Assembly: GCF_900102015.1 (NCBI RefSeq)
Contig: NZ_FNAT01000002.1
Coordinates: forward strand, 698,881-762,880
Origin: Limimaricola pyoseonensis
GTDB lineage: Bacteria > Pseudomonadota > Alphaproteobacteria > Rhodobacterales > Rhodobacteraceae
Reading direction: 5' to 3'
Length of the DNA stretch: 64,000 nucleotides
The translations under genes were made by a program, and so were the position numbers. The notes under the pieces are model-generated. The model worked only from the letters and a program-made list of their open reading frames with translations, ran no database searches and was not told where the DNA came from. This document shows, piece after piece, positions 36,255-46,135 of the stretch. Every line of letters starts with the position of its first letter. The stretch's first letter is position 1.

Positions 36255-38125
36255 CAGGCGACCTTGTTCATTCCGAGGACGCGGGCCCGCTTGCGCGGGT
36301 CGGCGTCGAAGAGGGAGGCGAGTTGCTCGGTCATCGCGCCGGCCAGCTGGTCGACGTCGGTGATCGTCACCGCGCGGTCGTAGTAGCGCGTCACGTCGTG
36401 GCCGATGCCGATCGCGGTCAGCTCGACCGCCTTGCGCTTCTCGACCATGGCGATGACGTCGCGCAGGTGCTTCTCGAGGTAGTTGGCGGGGTTCACGCTG
36501 AGCGTGCTGTCATCCACGGGCGCGCCGTCGGAGATCACCATCAGGACCTTGCGCGCCTCGCGCCGCCCGAGCAGCCGGCGATGCGCCCATTCCAGCGCCT
36601 CGCCGTCGATGTTCTCCTTCAGCAGCCCCTCCTTCATCATCAGCCCGAGATTGTCGCGGGTGCGCCGCCAGGGCGCGTCGGCGCGCTTGTAGACGATGTG
36701 GCGCAGGTCGTTCAGGCGGCCCGGCATCGCCGGGCGGCCCGCCGCCAGCCAATCCTCGCGCGACTGCCCGCCCTTCCAGGCGCGGGTGGTGAAGCCGAGG
36801 ATCTCGACCTTGACCTGGCAGCGCTCCAGCGTGCGGGCGAGCACGTCGGCGCAGATCGCGGCGATGGAGATCGGCCGGCCGCGCATCGAGCCGGAATTGT
36901 CCAGAAGCAGCGTCACCACCGTGTCGCGGAACTCGGTGTCCTTCTCGACTTTGAAGCTCAGCGGCGTGGTCGGGTTGGCGACGACGCGGGCGAGGCGGCC
37001 GGCATCAAGGATGCCCTCCTCGCGGTCGAACTCCCACGACCGGTTCTGCTGCGCCTGCAGGCGGCGCTGCAACTTGTTGGCCAGCCGCGACACCGCGCCC
37101 TTCAGCGGGTCGAGCTGCTGGTCGAGATAGGCGCGCAGCCGCTCCAGCTCGGCCGGGTCGGCCAGCTCCTCGGCGCCGATCTCCTCGTCGTGGCGGGTGT
37201 CGAACACGGCGTAGTTCGGGTCGGCGTCGGAATGGGCCGGGGGCGGCGGGTCCTGCGGGGCCTCGCCCTCGGGCATCTCCTGTTCCTCGGCCTCCTCGGA
37301 CTGCTCCTGCTCCTCGGTCGAGACCTGCGCCTGCGACTGGTCCTGCTGCTGGTCCTGGCTCTCCTCGGGCGCGGCGTCGGTGTCGTCCTCGTCCTGCTCG
37401 TCCTCGCCGGTCGAATCCGGATCCTGCTGTTCCTCCTCCTCGGCGGCCTCGTCCTCCTGGTCGGGGTCCTCCATGTCGGGGTCGTCGCCGAGCTGGTCGC
37501 CGTAGCCGAGATCGCGGATCAGCTCGCGCGCGAAGCGGGCGAAGCTCTTCTGGTCGTGCAGCGCCTCGGTCAGCCCCTCGAGCCGGTCGCCGCCCATCTC
37601 CTCGATGAAGCCGCGCCACAGATCCATGACGTTGTCGGCGCCGCGCGGCAGGTCGCGCCCCGTGGCGAGGTGGCGGATCAGGTAGCCCGCGGCCACCGCG
37701 AGCGGCGCGTCGGCCTTGTCGCGGATCTGCTCGTAGCCCTTGCGCCGCGCCTCAGAGCCGATCTTGGCGTCGATGTTCTTGGCGGTGCCAGGCATGTGCT
37801 TGGCGCCGACCGCCTCGACGCGGGCCGTCTCCATCGCGTCGTAGAGGTCGCGCGCGATCCCGGCCTCGGGCTGGTAGCGGCTGTTGACGGCGGCGTCGTG
37901 GTAGCGGTGGCGCAGCGCCAGCGCGTCGGCGGTGCCGCGCGCCAGCAGCACCTCGTCCGGCGTCATCCGGCGGCTGATCTGCGGCAGGCGCACCGAGTCG
38001 TGGCTCAGCCCCGGCGGGTCGACGCTGAAGCTGACATTCAGCTCGCGGTCGTCGGCCATGACCTTGGTGGCCTCGGTCAGGGCCTTCTTGAACGGATCGG
38101 CGGGGTTGTCTGACGTTGGGCTCAT
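36254..38125 (-). CDS. cobT: Cobaltochelatase subunit CobT
   Basis: 623 residues from ATG 38125 ([26 protein letters not shown]), the start that matches relatives. A ~110-residue, highly acidic Glu/Asp/Gln stretch lies in the middle, as in other CobT proteins. The C-terminal von Willebrand A domain has the metal-dependent adhesion site [11 protein letters not shown]. With CobN and CobS it inserts cobalt into hydrogenobyrinic acid diamide in aerobic cobalamin synthesis. cobS is upstream on the same strand, with a racemase-like gene between. Confidence 0.96.
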   Translation of the reverse strand: MSPTSDNPADPFKKALTEATKVMADDRELNVSFSVDPPGLSHDSVRLPQISRRMTPDEVLLARGTADALALRHRYHDAAVNSRYQPEAGIARDLYDAMETARVEAVGAKHMPGTAKNIDAKIGSEARRKGYEQIRDKADAPLAVAAGYLIRHLATGRDLPRGADNVMDLWRGFIEEMGGDRLEGLTEALHDQKSFARFARELIRDLGYGDQLGDDPDMEDPDQEDEAAEEEEQQDPDSTGEDEQDEDDTDAAPEESQDQQQDQSQAQVSTEEQEQSEEAEEQEMPEGEAPQDPPPPAHSDADPNYAVFDTRHDEEIGAEELADPAELERLRAYLDQQLDPLKGAVSRLANKLQRRLQAQQNRSWEFDREEGILDAGRLARVVANPTTPLSFKVEKDTEFRDTVVTLLLDNSGSMRGRPISIAAICADVLARTLERCQVKVEILGFTTRAWKGGQSREDWLAAGRPAMPGRLNDLRHIVYKRADAPWRRTRDNLGLMMKEGLLKENIDGEALEWAHRRLLGRREARKVLMVISDGAPVDDSTLSVNPANYLEKHLRDVIAMVEKRKAVELTAIGIGHDVTRYYDRAVTITDVDQLAGAMTEQLASLFDADPRKRARVLGMNKVA

Positions 38126-38208
38126 GGGCAGAGGTATTTCACCTGAGGTCGGGGGCGGCAAGGGTCGGGGCGGAGCATAGCACGCCCGGGCCGGGCGTCC
38201 GCGCCCCG

Positions 38209-38904
38209 TCAGGCGTCGAGCGGTCGCGCGCCGGAGGCGAGGTCGGCCAGCAGCGCCACATGCACGTCGAGCGCGTCGATCACCCGGTAGCCCGGCTCCT
38301 GGCCGTCGAAGGCGAGGTTGAGGTCCGTTCCGGCGAGGACGATCGCCTCGGCGCCCATCTCCTCGACCATGCGCCGCCCCGCGCCGATCAGGCGTTCGCG
38401 CGTCGCGTCGTCGCAGGCCCCGGCGACGGCGAGATCCTGGTAGAGCTGGCCCAGATCCTCGATCTCGTCGTCGAGCGCCACCGCCTCGGTGCGGGCGAGC
38501 TGGCCGTAGAGCCTCGTGCGCATCACCACGCGGGTGCCGAGCAGCCCGACGCGAGACAGCCCCTCGCGCGCGAAATGCGCGTCGAGCGGCTCGACCGCCG
38601 AGACGAGGGGCAGGGCGGAGATCGCGCGTGTTTCCTCAAAGCAGAAATGCCCGCCGAGCGAGGTGATCGCGGCGCAGTCGGCGCCGGCGGCCTGCAGCCG
38701 CTCGATCAGCCGGGCGTAGATCTCGGCCTGGTCCTGCCGCCGGTCGGCGAGGTTGTTGGCGATCAACTCGTGGATGTCGGCCTGCACCACCGTCAGATCC
38801 AGCCGCGCCCCGCGGGCGCGCATGGCGTCGCAGAGCCGCTGGTAGTAGACGATGGTGGCGGCCGGGCCGATGCCGCCGATCAGGCCGATATGCAGCCCGG
38901 CCAT
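38209..38904 (-). CDS. Aspartate/glutamate racemase superfamily protein lacking both catalytic cysteines
   Basis: 231 residues with the racemase-type start [21 protein letters not shown] and both half-domains. In active members (for example E. coli YgeA) the catalytic cysteines lie in CTNTMH and GCTE. Here the same places read T81-S-L-G-G-H and A191-G192-T-D, so both cysteines are gone. The fold is therefore kept but standard two-base racemisation is unlikely. It may bind an amino acid or act on another substrate. It sits 4 nt after cobS and about 80 nt before cobT, on the same strand. Confidence 0.85.
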   Translation of the reverse strand: MAGLHIGLIGGIGPAATIVYYQRLCDAMRARGARLDLTVVQADIHELIANNLADRRQDQAEIYARLIERLQAAGADCAAITSLGGHFCFEETRAISALPLVSAVEPLDAHFAREGLSRVGLLGTRVVMRTRLYGQLARTEAVALDDEIEDLGQLYQDLAVAGACDDATRERLIGAGRRMVEEMGAEAIVLAGTDLNLAFDGQEPGYRVIDALDVHVALLADLASGARPLDA

Positions 38905-38908
38905 CGGT

Positions 38909-39898
38909 TCAGCGGGCCGCCGCCGCGCTGACCGCGCTCTCGGGCAGCTCTTCGTCGAAGCAGCGCTGGTAGAACTCGGCCACGGTCTGGCGCTCGAGCT
39001 CGTCGCACTTGTTGAGGAAGCTCAGCCGGAAGGCGTAGCCCACGTCGCGGAAGATCTGGGCGTTCTGGGCCCAGTTGATCACGGTGCGCGGGCTCATCAC
39101 GGTCGAGAGGTCGCCCGCCATGAAGGCGGTGCGGGTGAGGTCGGCCACCGTGACCATCTGGCTCACGGTCTGGCGGCCCTCGGCGGTGTTGTAGTGCGGC
39201 GCCTTCGACAGCACGATCGCGGCCTCGGCGTCGTGGCTGAGATAGTTCAGCGTCGAGACCAGCGACCAGCGGTCCATCTGTGCCTGGTTGATCTGCTGGG
39301 TGCCGTGGTAGAGGCCGGTGGTGTCGCCCAGGCCGACCGTGTTCGCCGTGGCGAAGAGCCGGAAATAGGGGTTCGGCGTCAGCACCTGGTTCTGGTCCAT
39401 CAGCGTCAGCTTGCCGTCGGTCTCGAGCACCCGCTGGATCACGAACATCACGTCGGCGCGGCCGGCGTCGTACTCGTCGAAGACGATGGCGCAGGGGTGG
39501 CGCAGCGCCCAGGGCAGGATGCCTTCGGCGAACTCGGTGACCTGCTTGCCGTCCTTGAGCTTGATCGCGTCCTTGCCGATCAGGTCGATGCGGCTGATGT
39601 GGCTGTCGAGGTTGACGCGCACGCAGGGCCAGTTCAGCCGGGCGGCGACCTGCTCGATATGGGTCGACTTGCCGGTGCCGTGGTAGCCCTGGATCATGAC
39701 GCGGCGGTTGTAGCCGAAGCCGGCGAGGATCGCGAGCGTGGTGTCGGGGTCGAACTTGTAGGTCGGGTCGATCTCCGGCACCCGGTCCGAACGCTCGGCG
39801 AAGCCCTTGACCTTCATGTTGCTGTCGATGCCGAACACCTCGCGGACATCGATCTCCTCGGTCGGGCGGGCGTTCATCTCGGTGCTGGCGTCGGCCAT
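38909..39898 (-). CDS. cobS: Cobaltochelatase subunit CobS
   Basis: 329 residues of the AAA+ ATPase CobS. Walker A is GYHGTGKST at 71-79 and Walker [10 protein letters not shown] at about 136-144. [30 protein letters not shown] is a strongly conserved CobS segment. With CobT it forms the chaperone ring that drives cobalt insertion by CobN. A J-domain gene lies upstream and the degenerate racemase downstream, all on the minus strand. Confidence 0.97.
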   Translation of the reverse strand: MADASTEMNARPTEEIDVREVFGIDSNMKVKGFAERSDRVPEIDPTYKFDPDTTLAILAGFGYNRRVMIQGYHGTGKSTHIEQVAARLNWPCVRVNLDSHISRIDLIGKDAIKLKDGKQVTEFAEGILPWALRHPCAIVFDEYDAGRADVMFVIQRVLETDGKLTLMDQNQVLTPNPYFRLFATANTVGLGDTTGLYHGTQQINQAQMDRWSLVSTLNYLSHDAEAAIVLSKAPHYNTAEGRQTVSQMVTVADLTRTAFMAGDLSTVMSPRTVINWAQNAQIFRDVGYAFRLSFLNKCDELERQTVAEFYQRCFDEELPESAVSAAAAR

Positions 39899-40033
39899 GG
39901 AAATCCTTTCGCGTGCGACGGGCGCGGGCCCTCATTTGCGGTCGCGCAAGTGATGGAGCATCGGGCGGCGGGGTTCAAGGGCGGGCCGGGGCGGGCCGAA
40001 GGGCGCGCCGACCCCGCCCCCCGGCGCGGGCGG

Positions 40034-40669
40034 TCAGTTCTTGTCGGGGAAGGAGCGGCTGTCCTTGATCTGGTCCCAGGCCCAGACCACCTCGGCGAGC
40101 TGCTCTTCCTGGCTGCGGTCGCCGCCGTTCATGTCGGGATGCAGCACCTTGATCAGCGCCTTGTAGGACTTGCGGATCTCGGCCTTGGACCAGCTGTCCT
40201 TGGCGTCGAGGATGTCGAGGGCGCGGCGCTCGGTCGCGGGCAGCTTGCGGCCGGCCTTCTCGCGGCCCGGGTTGCGGGTCGCGTTGTCACCCAGCACCTG
40301 GTGGGGGTCGTCGACGCCGAGGCGGGCCCAGGCGCGCTGCTCTTCGCTGCGCTTGCCGAAGGGCTTGGTGGAGCGGCCCCAGACGCGGTCCTTGTCGACC
40401 TGGTCGCTGTACTCGGCCTCGGTGGTGCCTTCGAAGAAGTTCCACTTGAGGTTGTACTCGCGCACGTGATCCTTGCAGAACCAGTAGAAATCATCGAGCA
40501 CGTCAGGCGATTTCGGGGCGCGGTACTTGCCGGCTTCCTCGCAGCCGGGGTGGTCGCAGACCCGCGTCGACGTATCGAAGGCGCCCGACATGCCGCGGCG
40601 TCCGCGCGGGTTCTTCTTCTTCGAGGCCGACACCGAGATGTCGAAGCCGAAGGGGTCGTTCTTTGCCAT
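40034..40669 (-). CDS. J-domain (DnaJ-like) molecular chaperone protein
   Basis: 211 residues. The N-terminal part has a cysteine/histidine cluster (CDHPGCEEAGKYRAPKSPDVLDDFYWFCKDHVREYN) that may bind metal. The C-terminal ~65 residues are a J domain, ALDILDAKDSWSKAEIRKSYKALIKVLHPDMNGGD, with the essential HPD. It is likely a DnaK co-chaperone. This layout is common in alphaproteobacteria, beside cobS. It starts 136 nt before cobS. Confidence 0.93.
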   Translation of the reverse strand: MAKNDPFGFDISVSASKKKNPRGRRGMSGAFDTSTRVCDHPGCEEAGKYRAPKSPDVLDDFYWFCKDHVREYNLKWNFFEGTTEAEYSDQVDKDRVWGRSTKPFGKRSEEQRAWARLGVDDPHQVLGDNATRNPGREKAGRKLPATERRALDILDAKDSWSKAEIRKSYKALIKVLHPDMNGGDRSQEEQLAEVVWAWDQIKDSRSFPDKN

Positions 40670-40783
40670 GAGCTCTGCCTCATCCTTTCGAGTCGGACGC
40701 GGCAGTTTAATCCAAGACGCCAGAGATTGAAGGGTTGCGGGGCAATTTTTACCACCCCGGCGGCCGACCGCCGGGGCGCGGGA

Positions 40784-41182
40784 TCACGCGTCGCCGTCGC
40801 CGCCGGCGGGGGAGGCGGGGCGGTCGGGGATGTCCTGCCGCGCCCGAGGGCCGGGGCCGGAGGGCGCGGCGGGGCGGGCGTCGCGGCTGGCGGTGAGCCC
40901 GCCGGGCGCCGGGGCGCCCACCTCCTGCACCGTCGTCGCGGCCGCGCCGGGCAGGGGCCGGCGGAACACCAGCACGCTGTGATAGACCGTGCTGCTTCGG
41001 CCGAGGCCGCGCCGCTCCTCGCAGGGCAGGGTCTCGGCGCGCAGGTATTCCCAGCCCTTGGCGCCGTGCTCGGTGAGCGCGGCCTCGAGCGTGCGGGCGA
41101 AGCGATCCTCGGGCGTCTTCAGCCCGCGTTCCTTCTGGCCGCGGCGCGGGGCGGGGACGATCTTGTATTCGTAGGAGGTCAT
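40784..41182 (-). CDS. DUF4177 domain protein
   Basis: 132 residues. The N-terminal ~75 residues have the DUF4177 pattern: YEYKIVPAPRRG, then LEAALTEHGAKGWEYLRAETLPCEE and YHSVLVFRRP. The remaining tail is rich in Ala, Pro, Gly and Arg and probably disordered. Function unknown. It lies 19 nt after gatB on the same strand. Confidence 0.85.
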   Translation of the reverse strand: MTSYEYKIVPAPRRGQKERGLKTPEDRFARTLEAALTEHGAKGWEYLRAETLPCEERRGLGRSSTVYHSVLVFRRPLPGAAATTVQEVGAPAPGGLTASRDARPAAPSGPGPRARQDIPDRPASPAGGDGDA

Positions 41183-41201
41183 GGCGCGTTCCCCTCGCGG
41201 T

Positions 41202-42722
41202 TCAGAGGCCGAGCTTGCCGGTCACGATCTGGTTCACCGCCGCCGGGTTGGCCTTGCCGCCGGTGGCCTTCATCACCTGGCCCACGAACCAGCCCGCGAG
41301 CTTCGGGTTCTGCTTGGCCTTCTCGACCTGCGCGGGGTTGGCGGCGATGATCTCGTCCACCGCGGCCTCGATGGCGCCGGTGTCGGTGACCTGCTTCATG
41401 CCGCGCTCCTCGACGATCTTCGCCGGCTCGCCGCCCTCGGTGTAGACGATCTCGAACAGCTCCTTGGCGATCTTGCCCGAGATGTCGCCCTTCGAGATCA
41501 GCGCCACGACCTCGCCCAGCTGCGCCGGGCTCACCGGGCTCGCCTCGATGCCGAGGTCGTCCTTCTTGAGCCGGCCGAACAGCTCGTTGATCACCCAGTT
41601 CGCGGCGAGCTTGCCATCCTTGGCCTCGACGTGGTTGACCACCGCCTCGAAGTAGATCGCGTTGGCGAGCTCGGCCGTCAGCACGCCCGCATCGTAGTCC
41701 GACAGGCCGAAATCGGCCATGAAGCGGGCCTTCTTCTGGTCCGGCAGCTCGGGCAGATGCGCCTTGATGTCGTCGACCCAGGCCTGCTCGATCTCCAAGG
41801 GCAGCAGGTCGGGATCGGGGAAGTAGCGGTAGTCATGCGCCTCTTCCTTGGAGCGCATCGACCGGGTCTCGCCCTTGTCGGGGTCGTAGAGGCGGGTTTC
41901 CTGCACGATGCTGCCGCCATCCTCGAGGATCGCGATCTGGCGGCGCGCCTCGAACTCGATCGCCTGTTGGATGAAGCGCATCGAGTTCATGTTCTTGATC
42001 TCGCAGCGCGTGCCGAGATGGCCGAAATCCTGCGTCTCCTGGTACTTCTCGTAGTCGCCGGGGCGGCAGACCGAGACGTTGACGTCGGCGCGCAGGTTGC
42101 CGTTCTGCATGTTGCCGTCGCAGGTGCCGAGATAGCGCATGATCTGGCGCAGCTTGCCGACATAGGCGGCCGCTTCCTCGGGGCCGCGGATATCGGGGCG
42201 CGAGACGATCTCCATCAGCGCCACGCCGGTGCGGTTGAGATCGACGAAGGACATCGCCGGGTCCATGTCGTGGATCGACTTGCCGGCGTCCTGCTCGAGA
42301 TGGATGCGCTCGATCCGGACGCGGCGGGCGACGCCCGGCGCCATCTCGACGATCACTTCGCCCTCGCCGACGATCGGGTGGTAGAGCTGGCTGATCTGGT
42401 AGCCCTGCGGCAGGTCGGGGTAGAAGTAGTTCTTGCGGTCGAAGGCCGAGCGCAGGTTGATCTCGGCCTTGAGACCGAGCCCGGTGCGCACCGCCTGCGC
42501 CACGCAGCCCTCGTTGATCACCGGCAGCATGCCGGGCATGCCCGCGTCGACGAAGGCGACGTTTGAGTTCGGCTCGGCGCCGAACTCGGTCGAGGCGCCG
42601 GAGAAGAGCTTGGCGCGGGTCGAGACCTGGGCATGCACCTCGAGGCCGATCACCAGCTCCCACTCCTCCTTGGCGCCCTGGATCACCTTGGGGGCGGGGG
42701 CCTCGAATGTCAGGTCCAGCAT
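41202..42722 (-). CDS. gatB: Asp-tRNA(Asn)/Glu-tRNA(Gln) amidotransferase subunit GatB
   Basis: 506 residues from ATG 42722, with AGGAGAGG 7 nt before it. Hallmarks are [72 protein letters not shown] and [16 protein letters not shown], followed by the YqeY-like tail. GatB is the kinase/tRNA-binding subunit that, with GatA and GatC, makes Gln-tRNA(Gln) from Glu-tRNA(Gln). gatA and gatC are not in the window. Confidence 0.98.
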   Translation of the reverse strand: MLDLTFEAPAPKVIQGAKEEWELVIGLEVHAQVSTRAKLFSGASTEFGAEPNSNVAFVDAGMPGMLPVINEGCVAQAVRTGLGLKAEINLRSAFDRKNYFYPDLPQGYQISQLYHPIVGEGEVIVEMAPGVARRVRIERIHLEQDAGKSIHDMDPAMSFVDLNRTGVALMEIVSRPDIRGPEEAAAYVGKLRQIMRYLGTCDGNMQNGNLRADVNVSVCRPGDYEKYQETQDFGHLGTRCEIKNMNSMRFIQQAIEFEARRQIAILEDGGSIVQETRLYDPDKGETRSMRSKEEAHDYRYFPDPDLLPLEIEQAWVDDIKAHLPELPDQKKARFMADFGLSDYDAGVLTAELANAIYFEAVVNHVEAKDGKLAANWVINELFGRLKKDDLGIEASPVSPAQLGEVVALISKGDISGKIAKELFEIVYTEGGEPAKIVEERGMKQVTDTGAIEAAVDEIIAANPAQVEKAKQNPKLAGWFVGQVMKATGGKANPAAVNQIVTGKLGL

Positions 42723-42954
42723 CTGAGCCTCTCCTTGCAACTGTCGGCGCCTGATTAGGCGCAGACGGCCCGGCCTTCAAGGGTGACGGGGCAGGGGCAT
42801 GAGCGGGCGGAGGGCGGTTCGACCGGCGGATTTCCCGCAGGCGGCTGGGCGGGGTTCCGCCCAAATCAGGGGCTTGGCCATCGCGGACTCGACAGGCCCC
42901 CGCGCGGGCGCACAGATCGGCGCCAGTTGCTGCCACAACGAACCGAGACAAGAC

Positions 42955-43590
42955 ATGTTCCCCAAAACCGTGACCGCGCGTCTGCGCCGCCGAGTGCTGC
43001 CCTTCGTCGTGCTCGGTCTCGCCGCCGCCTGCGCCGAGATCCCCGAACCCGAAGCCGCCGTCACCGCCCCGCCGCCGCTGCCGGTCATGGCCTGGGACCA
43101 CCGCCCCGAAAGCGCTGAATGGACCGACGCCACGCTCAAGGCGCTGCGCTCGCACGGCGCGCCGCTGCTGACCGAGGTGCCAGTCGACATCGGCGACTGG
43201 TGCCCGGGCTACGCCGAAGCCAGCCAGGAAGAGCGCGCGGCCTTCTGGGCCGGGATGTTCTCGGCGCTGGCCAAGCACGAGAGCACCTGGAACCCCGCCG
43301 CGGTGGGCGGCGGCGGTCGCTGGTTCGGCCTCGTGCAGATCGCGCCGGCCACCGCGCGCAGCTATGGCTGCGCGGCCGGCAGCGGCTCGGCGCTGCAGGA
43401 CGGCGTCGCCAACCTCTCCTGCGCGGTGCGGATCGCGGCGCGCACGGTGCTGCGCGACAACGCGGTTTCGGCCGGGATGCGCGGCCTCGCCGCCGATTGG
43501 GGCCCGTTCCACAGCTCGCGCAAGCGCGAGGAGATGCGGCAATGGACCCGCAGCCAGTCCTACTGCCAGCCCGGCGCGGCCGAGAGCTGA
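42955..43590 (+). CDS. Lytic transglycosylase-like (SLT) protein 1, probable lipoprotein
   Basis: 211 residues from ATG 42955. The N-terminus (RLRRRVLPFVVLGLAAAC) looks like a lipoprotein signal with Cys26. The SLT-type domain has a catalytic-type glutamate (FSALAKHESTWNPAAVGGGGRWFGLVQIAPATARSYGC, E109) and the later AADWGPF. Cys83, Cys139, Cys156 and Cys204 may form disulfides, in keeping with a periplasmic location. It is a close paralogue of the next gene, from which it is separated by only 3 nt. Confidence 0.85.
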   Translation: MFPKTVTARLRRRVLPFVVLGLAAACAEIPEPEAAVTAPPPLPVMAWDHRPESAEWTDATLKALRSHGAPLLTEVPVDIGDWCPGYAEASQEERAAFWAGMFSALAKHESTWNPAAVGGGGRWFGLVQIAPATARSYGCAAGSGSALQDGVANLSCAVRIAARTVLRDNAVSAGMRGLAADWGPFHSSRKREEMRQWTRSQSYCQPGAAES

Positions 43591-43593
43591 GAC

Positions 43594-44472
43594 ATGGCTG
43601 TCACGCGCGCGACACAGGCCGTGGCCCGGATGCGACGACCACGGGGCAGGCATGTCTTTTGGCGTTGCATCGTGTCCGGGGCACGGTGCAGGTATCGGCC
43701 CATGCTCGTGGCATGGTTCCTGGGGGGTTCCGTCGCCGTGATGCCGGGTCTGGCGGTCTCTGCCGAGCCGCCGGGCCCGGCTGCAGTCCAAGTCACTGAA
43801 AGCTCTGACTTTTCCGATCGGTCGGCCATCAAGGTCGGGACGGTCGGGGACACCGCGCCTACGCGCGTGCCGCGCCCGCCGGCGCGCGACCCGTTCCTGC
43901 CCGAGGCGCGCTGGGACCACCGACCCGGCGCGGGCATGTGGACGCGGGGGCTGCTGGCCGCGCTGAACGGCCCGGCCGCGCCGCTGGCCGAAACCTTGCC
44001 GCAGGACATCTCGGACTGGTGCCCGGCCTATGCCCAGAACCCGCCGAAGCTGCGCCGCGCCTTCTGGGTCGGCGTGATGTCGGCGCTGGCGCGGCACGAA
44101 AGCCGGCACCGCCCCGAGGCGGTGGGCGGCGGCGGGCTCTATCACGGTCTCTTGCAGATCCTGCCCGGCACCGCGCGCGGCTATGGCTGCATGGCCAAGG
44201 ACGGCGCTTCGTTGCGCGACCCGGTCCGCAACCTGTCCTGCGCGGCGCGGATCATGGCCCGCACGGTGACGCGCGACGGCGCCGTGGCGCTGAAGGACGG
44301 CCGCCGCGCCGGGATCGCCGCCGATTGGGGTCCGATGACCAAATCCTCGATGCGGGCCGAGATGGCCGCATGGACACGCGAGCAGAGCTACTGCGCGCTG
44401 GGCCCGGTGCTGGTCTCGCCGCGCCCCAAGGCGCGGCCCGAACGGGTGGTGGAGCGGATCGCCGCGCTCTAG
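43594..44472 (+). CDS. Lytic transglycosylase-like (SLT) protein 2, paralogue of the preceding gene
   Basis: 292 residues if started at ATG 43594; a GTG at 43672 or ATG at 43702 would give a more normal signal peptide (RCRYRPMLVAWFLGGSVAVMPGLAVSA). The domain repeats the motifs of the upstream gene: RWDHRPG, ISDWCPAYA, ALARHESRHRPEAVGGGGLYHGLLQILPGTARGYGC, LSCAARI and AADWGPM. The shared glutamate (HES) is kept. The pair looks like a tandem duplication. Its stop overlaps the convergent acyltransferase gene. Confidence 0.85.
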   Translation: MAVTRATQAVARMRRPRGRHVFWRCIVSGARCRYRPMLVAWFLGGSVAVMPGLAVSAEPPGPAAVQVTESSDFSDRSAIKVGTVGDTAPTRVPRPPARDPFLPEARWDHRPGAGMWTRGLLAALNGPAAPLAETLPQDISDWCPAYAQNPPKLRRAFWVGVMSALARHESRHRPEAVGGGGLYHGLLQILPGTARGYGCMAKDGASLRDPVRNLSCAARIMARTVTRDGAVALKDGRRAGIAADWGPMTKSSMRAEMAAWTREQSYCALGPVLVSPRPKARPERVVERIAAL

Positions 44473-45338
44473 GCGCGACTGCGCAGCAGCATCGGCCGGC
44501 GGGTCGAGCGCACGAGGCTCACCGTCGGCGCGTCGCGCCCGCCCAGCGCCAGCGTCGCCTTCTTCAGCATCTCGATCCCGCCCTCCGACGAGGCGGGCAG
44601 CGAGGCGGGCGAGATCTCCTCGCCGATCGAGACCACGTAGGGCTGGCGATCCTTGTTCAGCATCTCGTGGAACAGGGTGATGTCGCGCAGCGTCGGGTGG
44701 ATCAGGTCGAACAGGTAGAACAGCGCCGAGTTGCGGGCGCGGATGTTCACCGGGATGACCGGCAGGTCGAACTTGCGCGCCAGCATCGCGGCCGAGGGCA
44801 TCCAGGGCCGTTCGTGCAGCCGCAGCCCGCGGCGCTTGGCCAGCCGGCCCGAGGGGAAGATGACGCCGAGACGCCCGTCCTTCACCGCCTGCCGGGTCAG
44901 GTCCATCGTCATCTTGGTCTTGGCGTGGCTGCGCTTTTCCTTGCGCCACTCGACCGGGATGATCAGGTCCTCCATCTGCGGCAGCACCCGCAGGATGTCG
45001 CCATTGGCATAGATGAAGAGATCCGGCCGGATCGACTTGAGCACGTGGTAGAGCATGATCCCGTCGGCGATGCCGGTCGGGTGGTTGGCCACGATCAGCG
45101 CCGGGCCGTGGCGCGGCACGTGGTCGAGCCCGGTCACGGTGAGATGCTTGGCCAGCATGTCGCCCATCTCGCCCATGATGCGGGCGGTCGGCTCGTCCTG
45201 CAGGCGCGTGCCGATCGACACCGTGCGGTCATAGGAGAGGGCGAGGTGGAGAAGACCGCGCAGAGGGCGGATCAGGGGTGACTGCCGGAACATCCATGGC
45301 GCACGCTCGGCAATCAGCGGGTCTATGCGGTCTTTCAT
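44469..45338 (-). CDS. PlsC-like lysophospholipid acyltransferase family protein
   Basis: 289 residues. The acyltransferase block has the catalytic motif in the form N-H86-PTGIA-D92, five residues between His and Asp instead of the usual four (HX5D), and the later GVIFPSGRLAKR corresponds to the FPEGTRS substrate block. The family transfers acyl groups to lysophospholipids or related lipids at the inner membrane. Which lipid is used cannot be told. It is convergent with the SLT genes. Confidence 0.85.
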   Translation of the reverse strand: MKDRIDPLIAERAPWMFRQSPLIRPLRGLLHLALSYDRTVSIGTRLQDEPTARIMGEMGDMLAKHLTVTGLDHVPRHGPALIVANHPTGIADGIMLYHVLKSIRPDLFIYANGDILRVLPQMEDLIIPVEWRKEKRSHAKTKMTMDLTRQAVKDGRLGVIFPSGRLAKRRGLRLHERPWMPSAAMLARKFDLPVIPVNIRARNSALFYLFDLIHPTLRDITLFHEMLNKDRQPYVVSIGEEISPASLPASSEGGIEMLKKATLALGGRDAPTVSLVRSTRRPMLLRSRA

Positions 45339-45490
45339 GAGATCTTAAGAACCATTCCCATGCGGCAGTTCCGTGACGTTTGCTCGATTGCCGCCGTTTT
45401 GGCAATGGTAGCGGCCCGAAGCGCCCGGCAAGGGCAAGACCCCGCCGGGTGCCGGGCGGGCGCGGCGCAGGTCCGCCGCGCCCCTGTCGG

Positions 45491-46051
45491 TCACGCGGCC
45501 TGGCGCGGATGCTTGCCCTCGCGCACCTCCTCGATGATCTTCGACACGAAGGCGTCGAGATCGTCGGGATTGCGGCTGGTGATGATGCCGTTGTCGATGG
45601 CGACCTGCTTGTCGACGACGTTCGCGCCGGCGTTCTTCAGGTCGGTGCGGATCGAGGGGTAGGAGGTCATCTCGCGCCCCCGCACCACGTCGGCCTCGAT
45701 CAGCATCCACGGGCCATGGCAGATCGCGGCGACGATCTTGCCGGCCCGGGTGAACTCCTTCACGAGGCTGATCGCCTCGGTCTTGGTGCGCAGAATGTCG
45801 GGGTTGATCTGGCCGCCCGGCAGCACCAGCGCGTGGTAGTCGTCGAGCTTGGCGTCAGAGATCTTCAGGTCGACATCGGCCTTCGGGCCCCAGTCGGTCT
45901 CGTCCCAGCTCTTGATCGCGTCGCCGTCGGGGCTTGCGACATGCACGGTCGCGCCGGCCTCGCGCAGCTTGTCGCGCGGCACCTCGAGCTCGGACTTCTC
46001 GAAACCGTCGGTGGCGATGATCAGGATCTTGGCGTCGGTGATGTCGGTCAT
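45491..46051 (-). CDS. DJ-1/PfpI (type 1 glutamine amidotransferase-like) protein
   Basis: 186 residues from ATG 46051, with GGAGACGG upstream. The fold signature ILIIATDGFEKSELEVPRDKLREAGATVHVAS is clear and the nucleophile elbow is AAICHGPWMLIEA with Cys111. It resembles the PfpI/YhbO group, linked to protease, glyoxalase or deglycase activities and to stress resistance; the real activity is unsettled. It lies between the acyltransferase gene and pepN, all on the minus strand. Confidence 0.93.
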   Translation of the reverse strand: MTDITDAKILIIATDGFEKSELEVPRDKLREAGATVHVASPDGDAIKSWDETDWGPKADVDLKISDAKLDDYHALVLPGGQINPDILRTKTEAISLVKEFTRAGKIVAAICHGPWMLIEADVVRGREMTSYPSIRTDLKNAGANVVDKQVAIDNGIITSRNPDDLDAFVSKIIEEVREGKHPRQAA

Positions 46052-46135
46052 ATCCGTCTCCTTGCGGTTCGGGTGTTCGAGGCCCAAACCGCAAGGAGGG
46101 GGATGGCGTTCCGCGGCGGAGTGCCGCGGGGCCGG

